Notes under the pieces: model-generated
What the model was told of the DNA's origin: nothing
Database searches by the model: none
What the model saw: only the letters and a program-made list of their open reading frames with translations
Position numbers and translations under genes: made by a program
NCBI GenBank assembly: GCA_036824505.1
Contig: DAITAA010000011.1
Coordinates: forward strand, 25,461 to 89,460
Source of the DNA: SCUD01 sp036824505
Lineage (GTDB): Bacteria; Pseudomonadota; Gammaproteobacteria; Steroidobacterales; Steroidobacteraceae
Direction: 5' to 3'
Length of the DNA stretch: 64,000 bases
Shown: piece by piece, positions 18,480-27,362 of the stretch
How positions within the stretch are numbered: position 1 is the first letter of the stretch
Layout: each line of letters begins with the position of its first letter

Positions 18480-18979
18480 ATCCGAAACGCATCGCCGTCT
18501 ATCCCGGCACATTCGATCCGGTCACCAATGGTCACGAGGACCTGGTGAGGCGCGCGGCTGGCATATTTGAGCGCGTCTTCGTCGGCATCGCCGCGAATCC
18601 CTACAAGACGCCGCTTTTCCCCCTGGATGAACGTGTTGACCTGGCGCGCCGCGTCATGGGCGACCTCAAGAACGTCACGGTCATCGGCTACGCGGGCCTG
18701 ACCGTCGACTTCGCGCGCGAGCATGGCAGCCAGATCGTGATCCGCGGCCTGCGCGCCGTATCCGACTTCGAGTTCGAGTTCCAGCTCGCGAACATGAGCC
18801 GTCATCTCGCGCCGGATGTGGACTATGTCTTCCTGACGCCCAAGGAGCAGTTCACCTTCATCTCCTCGACGATGGTGCGCGAGATCGCGATGCTCGGCGG
18901 CGACGTCTCACGCTTCGTGCATCCGATCGTCGTCGAGGCGCTTGCCAGGCGTCGCGCAGAAACGCGGCCAGGGGCGTGA
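18476..18979 (+). CDS. coaD: Phosphopantetheine adenylyltransferase CoaD
   Basis: This enzyme makes dephospho-CoA from phosphopantetheine and ATP, the penultimate CoA step. The 167-residue protein has the nucleotidyltransferase motif YPGTFDPVTNGHEDLV at the N-terminus, VIRGLRAVSDFEFEFQLANMSR in the middle and the ISSTMVREIA motif near the end. The GTG start overlaps the rsmD stop. The earlier CoA enzyme CoaBC is encoded at 23.5 kb in this same window. It converges on mutM with 13 bases between the stops. Confidence 0.95.
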   Translation: MNPKRIAVYPGTFDPVTNGHEDLVRRAAGIFERVFVGIAANPYKTPLFPLDERVDLARRVMGDLKNVTVIGYAGLTVDFAREHGSQIVIRGLRAVSDFEFEFQLANMSRHLAPDVDYVFLTPKEQFTFISSTMVREIAMLGGDVSRFVHPIVVEALARRRAETRPGA

Positions 18980-18992
18980 GGGTCGCAGCGCC

Positions 18993-19808
18993 CTAGCGCT
19001 GGCAGCGCGGGCACCAGTAGGTGCTGCGCTGGCCCTGGACGTACTGCTGGATCGTCATCCGGCATTTCCTGCAGGGTTGGCCGGCCCGCTCGTAAACGAA
19101 CAGTTTCTGGCGGAAGTACCCGGGCATTCCGGACGGATCCACGTAGTCGCGAAGCGTCGTGCCGCCGACGCCGATCGCCTCGCTGAGCACTTCGCGGATT
19201 TTCGTGACGAGAACGGCCATGCGTTCGCGGCTGACCCTGCCTGCAGCGAGCCCCGGCCTGATGCCGGCGCGAAACAGGGCCTCGCTTGCATAGATGTTGC
19301 CGACACCGACGACGGCGCGCGAATCCATGATGAAGGCCTTGATCGAGGCTCGCCGGCCCCGCGCGCGGCGCCACAGCGCCTCGCTGTCGAAATCCGAAGA
19401 CAGGGGTTCTGCGGCCAGACCCGCCAGGAGCCGGTGCCGCAGCGGATCGCCCGTCGTGAACAGCAGGCTGCCGAACCGGCGCGGATCGTTGAATCGCAGG
19501 CAGCGCCCTGAGTCGAGCACGATGTCCACATGGTCGTGCGCGAGCGGCGGCGCGGCTGCATCCATCACGCGCAGGCTGCCGGACATGCCGAGGTGAAGGA
19601 TTGCCGTGCCGGTGTCGGTCGCGATCAGCAGGTACTTGGCGCGCCGCCCGACCGCCTGAACCGTGGATCCGCGCAGCCGCGCCGGCAGGCTGCGGGACAC
19701 AGGCCAGCGCAGTCGCGCGTCGCGCACGATGACCTGTTCGATGCGGTGCCCGACGAGCCAGGGCTCGATGCCCCGGCGCGTCGTCTCCACCTCCGGCAGT
19801 TCCGGCAT
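18993..19808 (-). CDS. mutM: Formamidopyrimidine-DNA glycosylase MutM (Fpg)
   Basis: This bifunctional glycosylase/AP lyase removes 8-oxoguanine and formamidopyrimidines. The 271-residue protein begins MPELPEVETTRRG with the catalytic Pro2 and Glu3, has the lysine of the conserved GRRAKYLL segment, VGNIYASEALF in the H2TH region, and ends with a zinc finger, CRKCRMTIQQ then YWCPRCQR. All four zinc cysteines are present. MutY, its partner in the 8-oxoguanine repair pathway, is encoded at 62.5 kb of this window. Confidence 0.96.
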   Translation of the reverse strand: MPELPEVETTRRGIEPWLVGHRIEQVIVRDARLRWPVSRSLPARLRGSTVQAVGRRAKYLLIATDTGTAILHLGMSGSLRVMDAAAPPLAHDHVDIVLDSGRCLRFNDPRRFGSLLFTTGDPLRHRLLAGLAAEPLSSDFDSEALWRRARGRRASIKAFIMDSRAVVGVGNIYASEALFRAGIRPGLAAGRVSRERMAVLVTKIREVLSEAIGVGGTTLRDYVDPSGMPGYFRQKLFVYERAGQPCRKCRMTIQQYVQGQRSTYWCPRCQR

Positions 19809-19824
19809 CCTTGCCGGCCCGGAC

Positions 19825-22104
19825 TCAGAATCGCGACTTGATTGAAACGCCGACGATCCGGGGCTCGTTGTCGAATCCCGTCAGGTTGTTGAAGTCGATG
19901 GCGCCTTTGACATTTTCTTCATCGGTGATGTTCCGGCCGAAGAGCGCCACTTCCCACTTCCCGTTGTCGCGCGAGTAACCGATGCGTGCGCCGCCTTCGA
20001 AGGTGCTGTCGCTGTAGAATTCCCTAGACTCGTAGATGAAGAACTGGGTCTTCCCCTGGAATGCCCAGTCGGTCGAGAAGAAGAACTCGCTGTTGTTCGC
20101 CATCGGGATTCCATAGCGCGCCGTGATGGTCGCGATGTATTCCGGGGCCTGCGTAAAAGAGTTGCCGTCGATGATGGCGTTGCCGTCACTGTCGAGGGGA
20201 TCGATCACCGTGCAGAGCCCTGAACCGCAGGGTGGCACGACGAGAGAGCTGTCTTTGATTTCAGTGTCCGTGTAGCTCAATCCCAGCGTCACCAGGAAAT
20301 TGTCGGTGACGAGGAATTCACTGTCGAAGTCGAAACCCATCCCCGTGCCCTTGTCGGCATTCACCAACCGCACGAAATTGCCGCCGCCGCCGATGGCCGA
20401 GAGCTGCTGGTCCTTGATCTCGTAATAGAAGACCGAACCGTTCAGCCGTACGCGGTCGCCGGCGAGCTGCGACTTGAACCCCGCCTCGATCGACGTGATG
20501 GTTTCGGATTTCGCGATCGACGGAGTCCCGAAGAACGCAACGTCACGGCCCTGAATGGTCGGCGCGCGGAAGCCTGACGCCAGGCGCCCATAAATGTTGA
20601 ACTGGTCGTTGACTTCGTAGAGAGCGCTCAGGTCCCAGCTCACCTGCTCATCGGAGACACTCTGCGGCGCGATGGGGAACAACGGTGCACGGAAGACCGA
20701 TATTTCCTTGTCGTCATCCGTGAAGCGAGCGCCGGCCGTCAATGTCAGGGCGTCGGTCGCCTCGTAGCTGACGTGTCCGAACACCGCCCAGGCAGTGTTG
20801 TCGTGTTCGACGGTTGTAGGCGCGAACACATCCGCGGGATCCGGCGTCACGAAGTTTGGAATGAATGTCGTGGTCGTCACGGAGAAATTGGAATCGAAGT
20901 AGAAGGCACCTGCTTGCCAGAACAGGCGGTCGCTCGCCTGCGATGAAAATCGAATCTCCTGGGTCAACTGATCGAGGTTGTCGATTCCGTCAATTGAGTG
21001 CGACGGGAATGGAATGCACGGATCGCCGACCGCGCTTCCCGGCGGGCAAGGCCCGACGTATGGCACCGGCAGGAAATTCAGGAAGTCCGCGCCGAATCCG
21101 CCGTCGATGTCGCCCTCGCTGCTGCTCGCAGTGTTCTCGTACGCAGTCACCGACGTGAGGGTGATATTGCCGGCAAACTTGAAGTCGAGTTTGACTGATC
21201 CGCCCATGCCGTCGGCATGCTGGGGATTATTGTTGCCCTCGTCATAGGAAACGCTGTCGCGATCGTAGTTGGAATTGAAGCCATTGCTGCCAGGGCCGAG
21301 CACGTTGGCGCGGAAGATCGACGCCGTTCCGTCGATGGAGCGGCCATGGATGTTCAGCAACGCACTGAAGTTGTCCGATGGCTCAATGAGGAGCTGGGCG
21401 CGGTAGGCAGACTCGCTGAAGCCTCCCATTGCGTTCTTTTCGCCGCTAAAAGTGTTGTCGATCCAGTCATTCCGTTCGTGGTAGATCGCGGAAACGCGCG
21501 CGGAAACGGTGTCGCTCAGTCCGCCGCCGACGCCGAATTCAGCGGTCTTCGTGCCGAGCTCGCCATAACTCAGGGTGACATCGCCACCGAATTCCTGGCT
21601 CGGCTTCTTCGTGTCGAACTTGACGATGCCCGCCGGGGTATTGCGGCCGAACAGGGTTCCCTGCGGGCCGCGCAGGACTTCCACCCGGTCGATGTCGAAC
21701 AGCGGGAAGCTCTTCAGGATCACGTTTTCCAGGACCACTTCGTCGACGATGATCGACACCGGCTGTGATGCGGCGAGGTCGAAGTCAGAATTTCCGAGGC
21801 CGCGAATGTAGAACCTCGGCGCGAGCCTGCCATTGGATGACTCGGCGTACAGGCTAGGCACGCGGGTCGCGAGAGCCTGGATGTCCGCGCCGCCCTCGAA
21901 GATGGCGTCGAGGCGCTCGCCTTCCAGGGGTGCAACCGAAATCGGAACGTCCTGGATGTTTTCGACCCGGCGCTCGGCCGTGACCATGACGTCTTCGAGT
22001 GTCGTAGGTGTCTGCGCCCAGGCAGCTGGCAGCGGCAATGCCAAGGCGATTGCGACCGCAAGGCTGCGACGCGCGAGCCGCCCGTCAATCTCTGCATTAC
22101 GCAT
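19825..22104 (-). CDS. TonB-dependent receptor
   Basis: This 759-residue outer-membrane receptor has a signal peptide ending AAWAQ, then a TonB-box-like stretch, LEDVMVTAERR. The plug domain contains RVPSLYAESSNGRLAPRFYIRGLG and VEVLRGPQGTLFGRNTPAGIVKF. The barrel ends with a terminal phenylalanine in IKSRF. GGGGAG lies six bases before the ATG. The ENIQDVPISV form is common in receptors of Sphingomonads and Steroidobacter-like bacteria, which use them for hydrophobic compounds, but the substrate is not shown by context. No tonB, exbB or exbD is nearby. It is followed by mutM on the same strand after 16 bases. Confidence 0.93.
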   Translation of the reverse strand: MRNAEIDGRLARRSLAVAIALALPLPAAWAQTPTTLEDVMVTAERRVENIQDVPISVAPLEGERLDAIFEGGADIQALATRVPSLYAESSNGRLAPRFYIRGLGNSDFDLAASQPVSIIVDEVVLENVILKSFPLFDIDRVEVLRGPQGTLFGRNTPAGIVKFDTKKPSQEFGGDVTLSYGELGTKTAEFGVGGGLSDTVSARVSAIYHERNDWIDNTFSGEKNAMGGFSESAYRAQLLIEPSDNFSALLNIHGRSIDGTASIFRANVLGPGSNGFNSNYDRDSVSYDEGNNNPQHADGMGGSVKLDFKFAGNITLTSVTAYENTASSSEGDIDGGFGADFLNFLPVPYVGPCPPGSAVGDPCIPFPSHSIDGIDNLDQLTQEIRFSSQASDRLFWQAGAFYFDSNFSVTTTTFIPNFVTPDPADVFAPTTVEHDNTAWAVFGHVSYEATDALTLTAGARFTDDDKEISVFRAPLFPIAPQSVSDEQVSWDLSALYEVNDQFNIYGRLASGFRAPTIQGRDVAFFGTPSIAKSETITSIEAGFKSQLAGDRVRLNGSVFYYEIKDQQLSAIGGGGNFVRLVNADKGTGMGFDFDSEFLVTDNFLVTLGLSYTDTEIKDSSLVVPPCGSGLCTVIDPLDSDGNAIIDGNSFTQAPEYIATITARYGIPMANNSEFFFSTDWAFQGKTQFFIYESREFYSDSTFEGGARIGYSRDNGKWEVALFGRNITDEENVKGAIDFNNLTGFDNEPRIVGVSIKSRF

Positions 22105-22212
22105 TTTCAGACTCCCCTGTGTACCGGTGCGGTCCGGGATATCCGGACGCGGAATTTTCAGTGGAGTGTAACGGAGTCGCGGGGGGGTGCAAGCCGCCCG
22201 TGGACGGCCGGC

Positions 22213-22368
22213 CTACTTGATCTTCGATTCCTTGTAGGGCACGTGCTTGCGGACCACCGGGTCGTACTTGCTGATCTCCATCTTCTCCGGGTGCAAGCGC
22301 TTGTTCTTGGTGGTCGTATAGAAATGGCCGGTTCCGGCCGATGAGATGAGCTTGATCTTGTCGCGCAT
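22213..22368 (-). CDS. rpmG: 50S ribosomal protein L33
   Basis: This is a 51-residue protein starting MRDKIKLISSAGTGHFYTTT and ending PYKESKIK, a standard L33. It lacks the zinc-binding cysteine pairs of the other L33 form, so it is the zinc-free type usual in Gammaproteobacteria. It lies nine bases after rpmB, forming the usual rpmB-rpmG operon. Confidence 0.96.
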   Translation of the reverse strand: MRDKIKLISSAGTGHFYTTTKNKRLHPEKMEISKYDPVVRKHVPYKESKIK

Positions 22369-22377
22369 GTCGGTTCC

Positions 22378-22614
22378 TCAGACGTGGGTGCCGGCGGCAC
22401 GCAATTCGGCCAGCACGACATCGAGACCCCGTTTCTCGATAGTGCGCAGGCCGCGGGTCGACAGCCTGAGCGTGACCCACCGGCCCTCGCTCTCGACCCA
22501 GAAACGCTGGGCATGCAGGTTCGGCAGGAAGCGTCGGCGCTTCTTGATGTTCGAATGCGACACCTTGTTACCGCTCCTGGGCCGCTTGCCGGTGACCTGA
22601 CAGACTCGGGACAT
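22378..22614 (-). CDS. rpmB: 50S ribosomal protein L28
   Basis: The 78-residue product starts MSRVCQVTGKRPRSGNKVSH and contains NIKKRRRFLPNLHAQRFW, typical of L28. ATG at 22614 was used because seven extra residues of the longer frame do not fit the family. It is the first gene of the rpmB-rpmG operon, with a candidate promoter 42-73 bases upstream. Confidence 0.96.
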   Translation of the reverse strand: MSRVCQVTGKRPRSGNKVSHSNIKKRRRFLPNLHAQRFWVESEGRWVTLRLSTRGLRTIEKRGLDVVLAELRAAGTHV

Positions 22615-22655
22615 GACCTGGACTCCGCTGGACAAGCTACCCGTAAACGAGCCGC

Positions 22656-22687
22656 ATATTAGACCAGCCGGGGGCAGCGGCAGTCAA
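22656..22687 (-). promoter_or_regulatory. Candidate sigma-70 promoter of rpmB-rpmG
   Basis: Reading the minus strand, TTGACT, 18 bases and TCTAAT form a -35/-10 pair ending about 43 bases before rpmB. The same TTGACN-N18-TCTAAT layout occurs before tRNA-Phe at 63871, which supports it. Confidence 0.55.
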
Positions 22688-22702
22688 ATCAGGTCCTGGC
22701 CG

Positions 22703-23377
22703 TCAAATCAGGCCTTTTTCCGCCAGGGAAGTGCACATTCCGTCGCCGATAATCAGGTGATCCAGCAGCCGGATCTCGACCAGTGCCAGGGCGTCGCGCA
22801 GGCGAGTCGTGATGATCTCGTCGGCCTGACTGGGCTCGGCAACGCCGGAGGGATGGTTGTGGGCCAGGATTACCGCAGTCGCATTGCGGGAAAGCGCCTG
22901 CTTGACCACTTCGCGCGGGTGCACGCTGGCGCCGTCCACCGTGCCCCGGAACAGCTCCTCGCAGTTGATCAGGCGGTGCCGGCTGTCAAGGAACAGGCAG
23001 CAGAAGACCTCGTGTTCCAGGTCGCGCAGCCGCGCAATCAGGTATTCGCGGGCGGCGCGCGGGCTTTGCAGCACCGGCCCGGCCTGCAGCCGCTCCAGGT
23101 GGTGACGGCGCACGATTTCAAGCGCGGCCTGCAACTCGGCCCAGCGCGTCGGCCCGACGCCACGCTGCCGGCACAGCGCATTGCGCTCCGCCGACAGGAC
23201 GCTGCGCAGCGAGCCGAAGCGGGCGAGCAGCGCGCGCGCCACATCGAGCGCCGTCTGGCCCCTGGTGCCGTGGCGCAGCCAGATCGCCAGCAATTCCGCC
23301 TCGGTCAGCGCCGCTGATCCCATCTGCAACAGCTTTTCGCGCGGCCTGTCGGCAAGCGGCCAGTCCCTGATCTGCAT
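22703..23377 (-). CDS. radC: RadC (JAMM/MPN domain protein)
   Basis: The 224-residue product has the helix-hairpin-helix-like N-terminus (IRDWPLADRPREKLLQMGSAALTEAELLAI) and a JAMM metalloprotease-like C-terminal domain with HNHPSGVAEPSQAD, preceded by SVHPREVVKQAL. The JAMM glutamate is in the NCEELFRG region. Despite the name, a repair role is not established. ATG at 23377 was chosen: a frame reaching 23776 lies antisense to coaBC and is not homologous. The gene is divergent from coaBC. Confidence 0.93.
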   Translation of the reverse strand: MQIRDWPLADRPREKLLQMGSAALTEAELLAIWLRHGTRGQTALDVARALLARFGSLRSVLSAERNALCRQRGVGPTRWAELQAALEIVRRHHLERLQAGPVLQSPRAAREYLIARLRDLEHEVFCCLFLDSRHRLINCEELFRGTVDGASVHPREVVKQALSRNATAVILAHNHPSGVAEPSQADEIITTRLRDALALVEIRLLDHLIIGDGMCTSLAEKGLI

Positions 23378-23467
23378 GTGCACCTCCCGGAGGCAGTTTG
23401 CGATCAGGTTCGCGTTGCCGCAGGCCGTAAATGGCGCCGGTTGCGGGAGTAAGGTGATAATCGGCCC

Positions 23468-24709
23468 ATGAACAAGCTCGCGCCACGTCCGTTGCGGATC
23501 CTGCTGGGGGTGACCGGGGGGATTGCGGCCTACAAGAGTCCGGACCTCGTCCGGCGCCTGCGCGAGCGTGGCGCCGAAGTCCAGGTCGTCATGACCGGGG
23601 GCGCAGGGCGCTTTATCACGGCCCTGACCCTGCAGGCCGTATCCGGGCGTCCGGTGCGGGATTCGCTCTGGGACGAAGCGGCGGAAGCCGCCATGGGCCA
23701 CATCGAACTCGCACGCTGGGCTGACGCGGTGCTGGTCGCGCCGGCGACCGCCGATTTCCTGGCCAGGCTCGCCCACGGACAGGCGGATGACCTGCTCTCG
23801 ACGCTCTGCCTGGCGACGGCGGCCCCGCTGTATCTAGCGCCGGCGATGAATCAGCAGATGTGGGCCAGCCCGGCGACCGCCGCCAATGTGGCGTTGTTGA
23901 AGGATCGCGGCGTCACCATCCTCGGGCCCGGCGAAGGCGATCAGGCCTGTGGCGAGACGGGACCCGGGCGCATGCTGGAGCCCGTTGAGCTCGCCGAACT
24001 GACGCTGTCGGCATTGACAGCAAGTCGTGTGCTTGCGGGACTGCGCGTCGTCGTCAGCGCGGGCCCCACGCGCGAGCGCCTGGATCCGGTCCGATTCATC
24101 AGCAACCGCAGCTCCGGAAAGATGGGCTACGCCATCGCCCAGGCGGCCCGGGACGCAGGGGCGGCCGTCACCCTGGTCAGCGGCCCGGTGGCCATCGCCC
24201 CGCCGGCGGGCGTCGAATTTGTATCCGTCGAGAGCGCCCAGCAGATGTACGACGCCGTGCACCGTGCTCTCGCCGCCGCCGATATCTACGTCGGCGCTGC
24301 TGCGGTCGCCGATTACCAGGCGCCGGCAATCGCGGTGCAGAAGAGCAAGAAAACGTCCGAGAGAATGCAGCTTGAGCTGGTCAGGGCGCCGGATATCCTG
24401 GGGTCGGTCGCGGCACTGAAGAGCGGCAGGCCATTCGTCGTCGGTTTTGCGGCTGAAACGGAGAATGTCGAGGAGAATGCGCGCGCGAAACTCGTGCAGA
24501 AGCGCGTGGACATGATCGCGGCAAACGAGGTCGGCGACGGGCTCGCATTCGATCGAGACGACAACGCGCTGCTCGTCCTGTGGGCAGACGGTCGCGAGGA
24601 GATCCCTCGCTGCAGCAAGTTCGAGCTGGCTCGCCGGCTGGTGGCGCTCATCGCGCGGGTCCGCGGCTCGCGACGGGGCTCAGCCACCGTGGCCGCAATC
24701 CGCGGCTGA
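23468..24709 (+). CDS. coaBC: Bifunctional phosphopantothenoylcysteine decarboxylase/synthetase CoaBC
   Basis: This 413-residue fusion performs two CoA steps: joining cysteine to phosphopantothenate (CoaB, C-terminal) and decarboxylating the product (CoaC, N-terminal, FMN). The N-terminal half has LLGVTGGIAAYKSPDLVRRLR, the catalytic-histidine region GHIELARWAD and the PAMNQQMW motif. The C-terminal half has SAGPTRERLDPVRFISNRSSGKMGYAIA and AAVADYQAP, with the KKTSE lysine segment. It is followed by dut after nine bases, as in Pseudomonas and E. coli. Confidence 0.96.
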   Translation: MNKLAPRPLRILLGVTGGIAAYKSPDLVRRLRERGAEVQVVMTGGAGRFITALTLQAVSGRPVRDSLWDEAAEAAMGHIELARWADAVLVAPATADFLARLAHGQADDLLSTLCLATAAPLYLAPAMNQQMWASPATAANVALLKDRGVTILGPGEGDQACGETGPGRMLEPVELAELTLSALTASRVLAGLRVVVSAGPTRERLDPVRFISNRSSGKMGYAIAQAARDAGAAVTLVSGPVAIAPPAGVEFVSVESAQQMYDAVHRALAAADIYVGAAAVADYQAPAIAVQKSKKTSERMQLELVRAPDILGSVAALKSGRPFVVGFAAETENVEENARAKLVQKRVDMIAANEVGDGLAFDRDDNALLVLWADGREEIPRCSKFELARRLVALIARVRGSRRGSATVAAIRG

Positions 24710-24718
24710 TCACCGCGC

Positions 24719-25180
24719 ATGACAGCGATTCGCCGGCTCCTCGTGCGTGTCCTCGATCCGCGCGTCGGCCGCGAAATCCCGCTGCCGGCCTATGCGACGG
24801 ACGGGTCAGCGGGTCTCGACCTGCGTGCCTGCCTGGACGCGCCCGTCACGCTGGAACCCGGCGAGACCCATCTGGTACCGACCGGATTTGCAATCCATCT
24901 CGAAGATCCCGGACTGGCCGCCGTCCTGCTGCCGCGCTCCGGCCTGGGGCACAAGCACGGTATCGTGCTCGGCAATCTGGTTGGCCTGATCGACTCCGAC
25001 TACCAGGGCCAGGTGATGGTTTCGGTCTGGAACCGCGGCGGCCACCCTTTCACGATCTCGCCTGGCGAGCGAATTGCCCAGATGATTGTCGTACCGGTCG
25101 TGCAGGTCCGGCTCGAAGTCGTTTCGGAGTTCAGCGAATCCGGACGCGGCACCGGGGGATTCGGGAGCTCGGGCCGCTAG
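24719..25180 (+). CDS. dut: dUTP diphosphatase
   Basis: This 153-residue trimeric dUTPase hydrolyses dUTP to dUMP. All five family motifs are visible: AGLDLRAC-like at GSAGLDLRAC, LPRSGLGHKHG, GNLVGLIDSDYQGQVMV with the catalytic aspartate, RIAQMIVVPV and the C-terminal RGTGGFGSSGR. It lies just after coaBC and converges with the DUF4124 gene. Confidence 0.96.
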   Translation: MTAIRRLLVRVLDPRVGREIPLPAYATDGSAGLDLRACLDAPVTLEPGETHLVPTGFAIHLEDPGLAAVLLPRSGLGHKHGIVLGNLVGLIDSDYQGQVMVSVWNRGGHPFTISPGERIAQMIVVPVVQVRLEVVSEFSESGRGTGGFGSSGR

Positions 25181-25186
25181 CGACCC

Positions 25187-25834
25187 TCAGCGCGGAGCGG
25201 TCGCTCTCAGTTCCTTGAAGCGCTTGATGTCCGCACCGAAGTTCGCGCGGATGGTCTCGCGCTCGAGGCGCTTTTTCTCGAGGTTCTGTTGTTGCGTCGC
25301 GATGTCGGACGCCGAACGTTGCAGGTCGCGCGCCAGTTCATCGGGTATCATCGGTGCGTCCGGCTCCTTGCTGCGCGGCAGGAAATTGGAAGCCTGCTTC
25401 TCGAATTGCGCGTGCCTTGCCCGCAGATTCGCAAGCGACTGTTCCTGGATCGTCAGTTGCGCTTCGATGAGGTCGAGGCGCCGGTCACGCAACACCTCGA
25501 TTTCTTCCACTGACTGGTATACCTGAAGCAGCGTCCGGTCGCGCTGCTTCTGAATCAAGATTTCCTTGGCCGCCTTGTCCGCTGCGACCTTGGCGCGCGC
25601 TTCTTCCGGCGTCACCAGGCCTTCTTCGCGGCCCACCGCGATGCCGTGCTGATTCAACACATCGCGATCCTGTTCGGCGTACTCGGGCGGAATGCTGTCG
25701 CCGTAGTGAACCTGGCCGTTCTTGTCGACCCAGCGGTAGAGCTTCTGCTTGGCATCTGATGCCGCATCGGCGACGCCCGCCAGCAGGGCAAGCATCAACG
25801 CGGAAACCAGCACCCTTGCCGACCAGACATTCAT
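25187..25834 (-). CDS. Exported DUF4124 protein with coiled coil
   Basis: The ATG at 25834, preceded by AGAGG, gives 215 residues with a signal peptide cut near ADA-ASDA. The start of the mature part, LYRWVDKNGQVHYGDSIP, is the DUF4124 motif found in many small gammaproteobacterial envelope proteins. The rest is a long charged helix, with VEEIEVLRDRRLDLIEAQLTI and a second stretch near RDLQRSASDIATQQQNLEKKR, so a coiled coil is likely. The function is unknown; the location should be periplasmic. A longer frame upstream overlaps pyrE and was rejected. Confidence 0.85.
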   Translation of the reverse strand: MNVWSARVLVSALMLALLAGVADAASDAKQKLYRWVDKNGQVHYGDSIPPEYAEQDRDVLNQHGIAVGREEGLVTPEEARAKVAADKAAKEILIQKQRDRTLLQVYQSVEEIEVLRDRRLDLIEAQLTIQEQSLANLRARHAQFEKQASNFLPRSKEPDAPMIPDELARDLQRSASDIATQQQNLEKKRLERETIRANFGADIKRFKELRATAPR

Positions 25835-25892
25835 CCGGAACACCTCTGACCGCATATTCTGCCCCCACGCGCAGGGGTTCGCCGTAAATACG

Positions 25893-26543
25893 TCACGCTT
25901 CGCGGTCGACACCATAGCGCGACCGATAGTTCCTGAGGCTGGCAAGTTCATCGGGACGTCCAGCCATCTCCAGGTGCTCAATGATTTCAGCGAGAGCGAT
26001 GATTCTAATGACCGGGATGCCGAATGTGGTCTGAATCTCCTGGACCGCCGACAATGCGCTCTGGCCCCGCTCCTGGCGATCCAGCGCCAGCACCACGCCC
26101 GCTGGAGTCGCGCCAGCCGCGCGAATGACATCAACGGACTCCCGAATGGCCGTGCCGGCAGTGATGACGTCATCGACGATCAGCACGCGTCCTGCCAGCG
26201 GCGCGCCGATCAGGCTGCCGCCTTCGCCGTGCAGCTTTGCCTCCTTGCGGTTGAAGGCGACCCCCACGTTGCGGCCGTGCCTGGCGGCCAGGGCGATCGC
26301 TGCCGAAGTCGCAAGCGGGATGCCCTTGTATGCGGGCCCGAACAGCATGTCGAATGCCAGGCCCGAGTCGATGATCGCCTGCGCATAGCAGGCGCCAATC
26401 GTGCCCAGTGAAAGGCCGTCGTTGATGAGTCCGGCATTGAAGAAGTACGGACTCACGCGGCCCGACTTCAAGGTGAACTGCCCGAAGCGCAACGCCTGCC
26501 GCGCGAGGATCAGTTCCATGAATTCTTTCTGGTGGGTCCGCAT
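25893..26543 (-). CDS. pyrE: Orotate phosphoribosyltransferase
   Basis: This 216-residue enzyme transfers PRPP ribose phosphate to orotate in pyrimidine synthesis. The PRPP motif VLIVDDVITAGTA is intact, and the N-terminal FTLKSGRVSPYFFNAG and FGPAYKGIPLA segments are typical. It is divergent from the exonuclease gene, 51 bases apart, in the same arrangement as pyrE and crc in Pseudomonas. Confidence 0.96.
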   Translation of the reverse strand: MRTHQKEFMELILARQALRFGQFTLKSGRVSPYFFNAGLINDGLSLGTIGACYAQAIIDSGLAFDMLFGPAYKGIPLATSAAIALAARHGRNVGVAFNRKEAKLHGEGGSLIGAPLAGRVLIVDDVITAGTAIRESVDVIRAAGATPAGVVLALDRQERGQSALSAVQEIQTTFGIPVIRIIALAEIIEHLEMAGRPDELASLRNYRSRYGVDREA

Positions 26544-26594
26544 GCACGCTTCAGCTGCCAGTGCGTATCATGGCGCATCCGCGGCGGAGCCACC

Positions 26595-27362
26595 ATGCGC
26601 ATCCTGACGCTCAACTGCAACGGCATTCGCTCCGCGGCCCGCAAGGGCCTGTTCGACTGGCTGCCCGCACAGTCACCGGATGTCGTGTGCCTGCAGGAAA
26701 CCAAGGCGCAGGAATCCCAGCTCACGGACGGCGATTTCCGGCCCCACGGCTATCACTGTCATTACTACGACGCAGAGCGCAAGGGTTATAGCGGTGTCGC
26801 CGTATTTTCGAGGTCGAAACCGGACCGGGTGATCCGCGGCTTCGGCGTGTCCGAGTTCGACGGCGAAGGCCGTTACATCGAACTGCAATTCGGGCTGCTT
26901 TCCGTCGTGTCGCTGTACCTGCCCTCGGGCTCGTCGGGCCCGGAGCGCCAGGCTTCGAAATTCCGGTTTCTCGAGGCTTTCCTTCCGTACCTGAAGCGTC
27001 TTGGCAAACGCCGGCGAAACTATGTCCTGTGCGGTGATTTCAATATTGCGCACCAGCCCATTGACCTGAAGAACTGGCGCGCAAACCAGAAGAACTCTGG
27101 ATTCCTGCCTGAGGAGAGGGCCTGGCTCGATCGCCTGTTTGGCGAACTGGGCTGGGTCGACGCTTTTCGGGAAGTTGACCCCCGGCCTGAGCAATACACC
27201 TGGTGGTCCAACCGCGGCCAGGCGCGGGCCAGGAATGTCGGTTGGCGAATCGACTACCAGATCGTCAATCGCCAGCTGGCAGGCAAGGCGCGCGCAGCAT
27301 CGATCTACAAGGATGCGTGGTTCTCCGATCACGCGCCGCTGACCATGGACTACGAGTTGTGA
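26595..27362 (+). CDS. Exonuclease III family protein at the crc locus
   Basis: This 255-residue member of the exonuclease/endonuclease/phosphatase family starts with MRILTLNCNGIRSAARKG. It keeps the active-site residues: Asn in NCNGI, Glu in LQETKAQ, Asp and Asn in CGDFNIAH, and the final Asp-His pair in FSDHAPL. Its position beside pyrE, and its text in LPSGSSG, NWRANQ, GFLPEERAWLDRLFGELGWVDAFREV and WRIDYQ, follow Pseudomonas Crc closely. Crc lost nuclease residues and acts in catabolite repression; this homologue retains them, so nuclease activity is likely. ATG at 26595 was chosen over an upstream frame. Its stop overlaps the next start. Confidence 0.9.
   Translation: MRILTLNCNGIRSAARKGLFDWLPAQSPDVVCLQETKAQESQLTDGDFRPHGYHCHYYDAERKGYSGVAVFSRSKPDRVIRGFGVSEFDGEGRYIELQFGLLSVVSLYLPSGSSGPERQASKFRFLEAFLPYLKRLGKRRRNYVLCGDFNIAHQPIDLKNWRANQKNSGFLPEERAWLDRLFGELGWVDAFREVDPRPEQYTWWSNRGQARARNVGWRIDYQIVNRQLAGKARAASIYKDAWFSDHAPLTMDYEL

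Noticed and set aside
22682..22713. Short direct repeat CTGATTTGAC (19-base period) at the end of radC
   Set aside because: Only ten bases and two copies; it may be chance duplication around the stop codon, with no clear function.
23378..23776. N-terminal extension of radC
   Set aside because: It runs antisense into coaBC, and the normal RadC start is at 23377.
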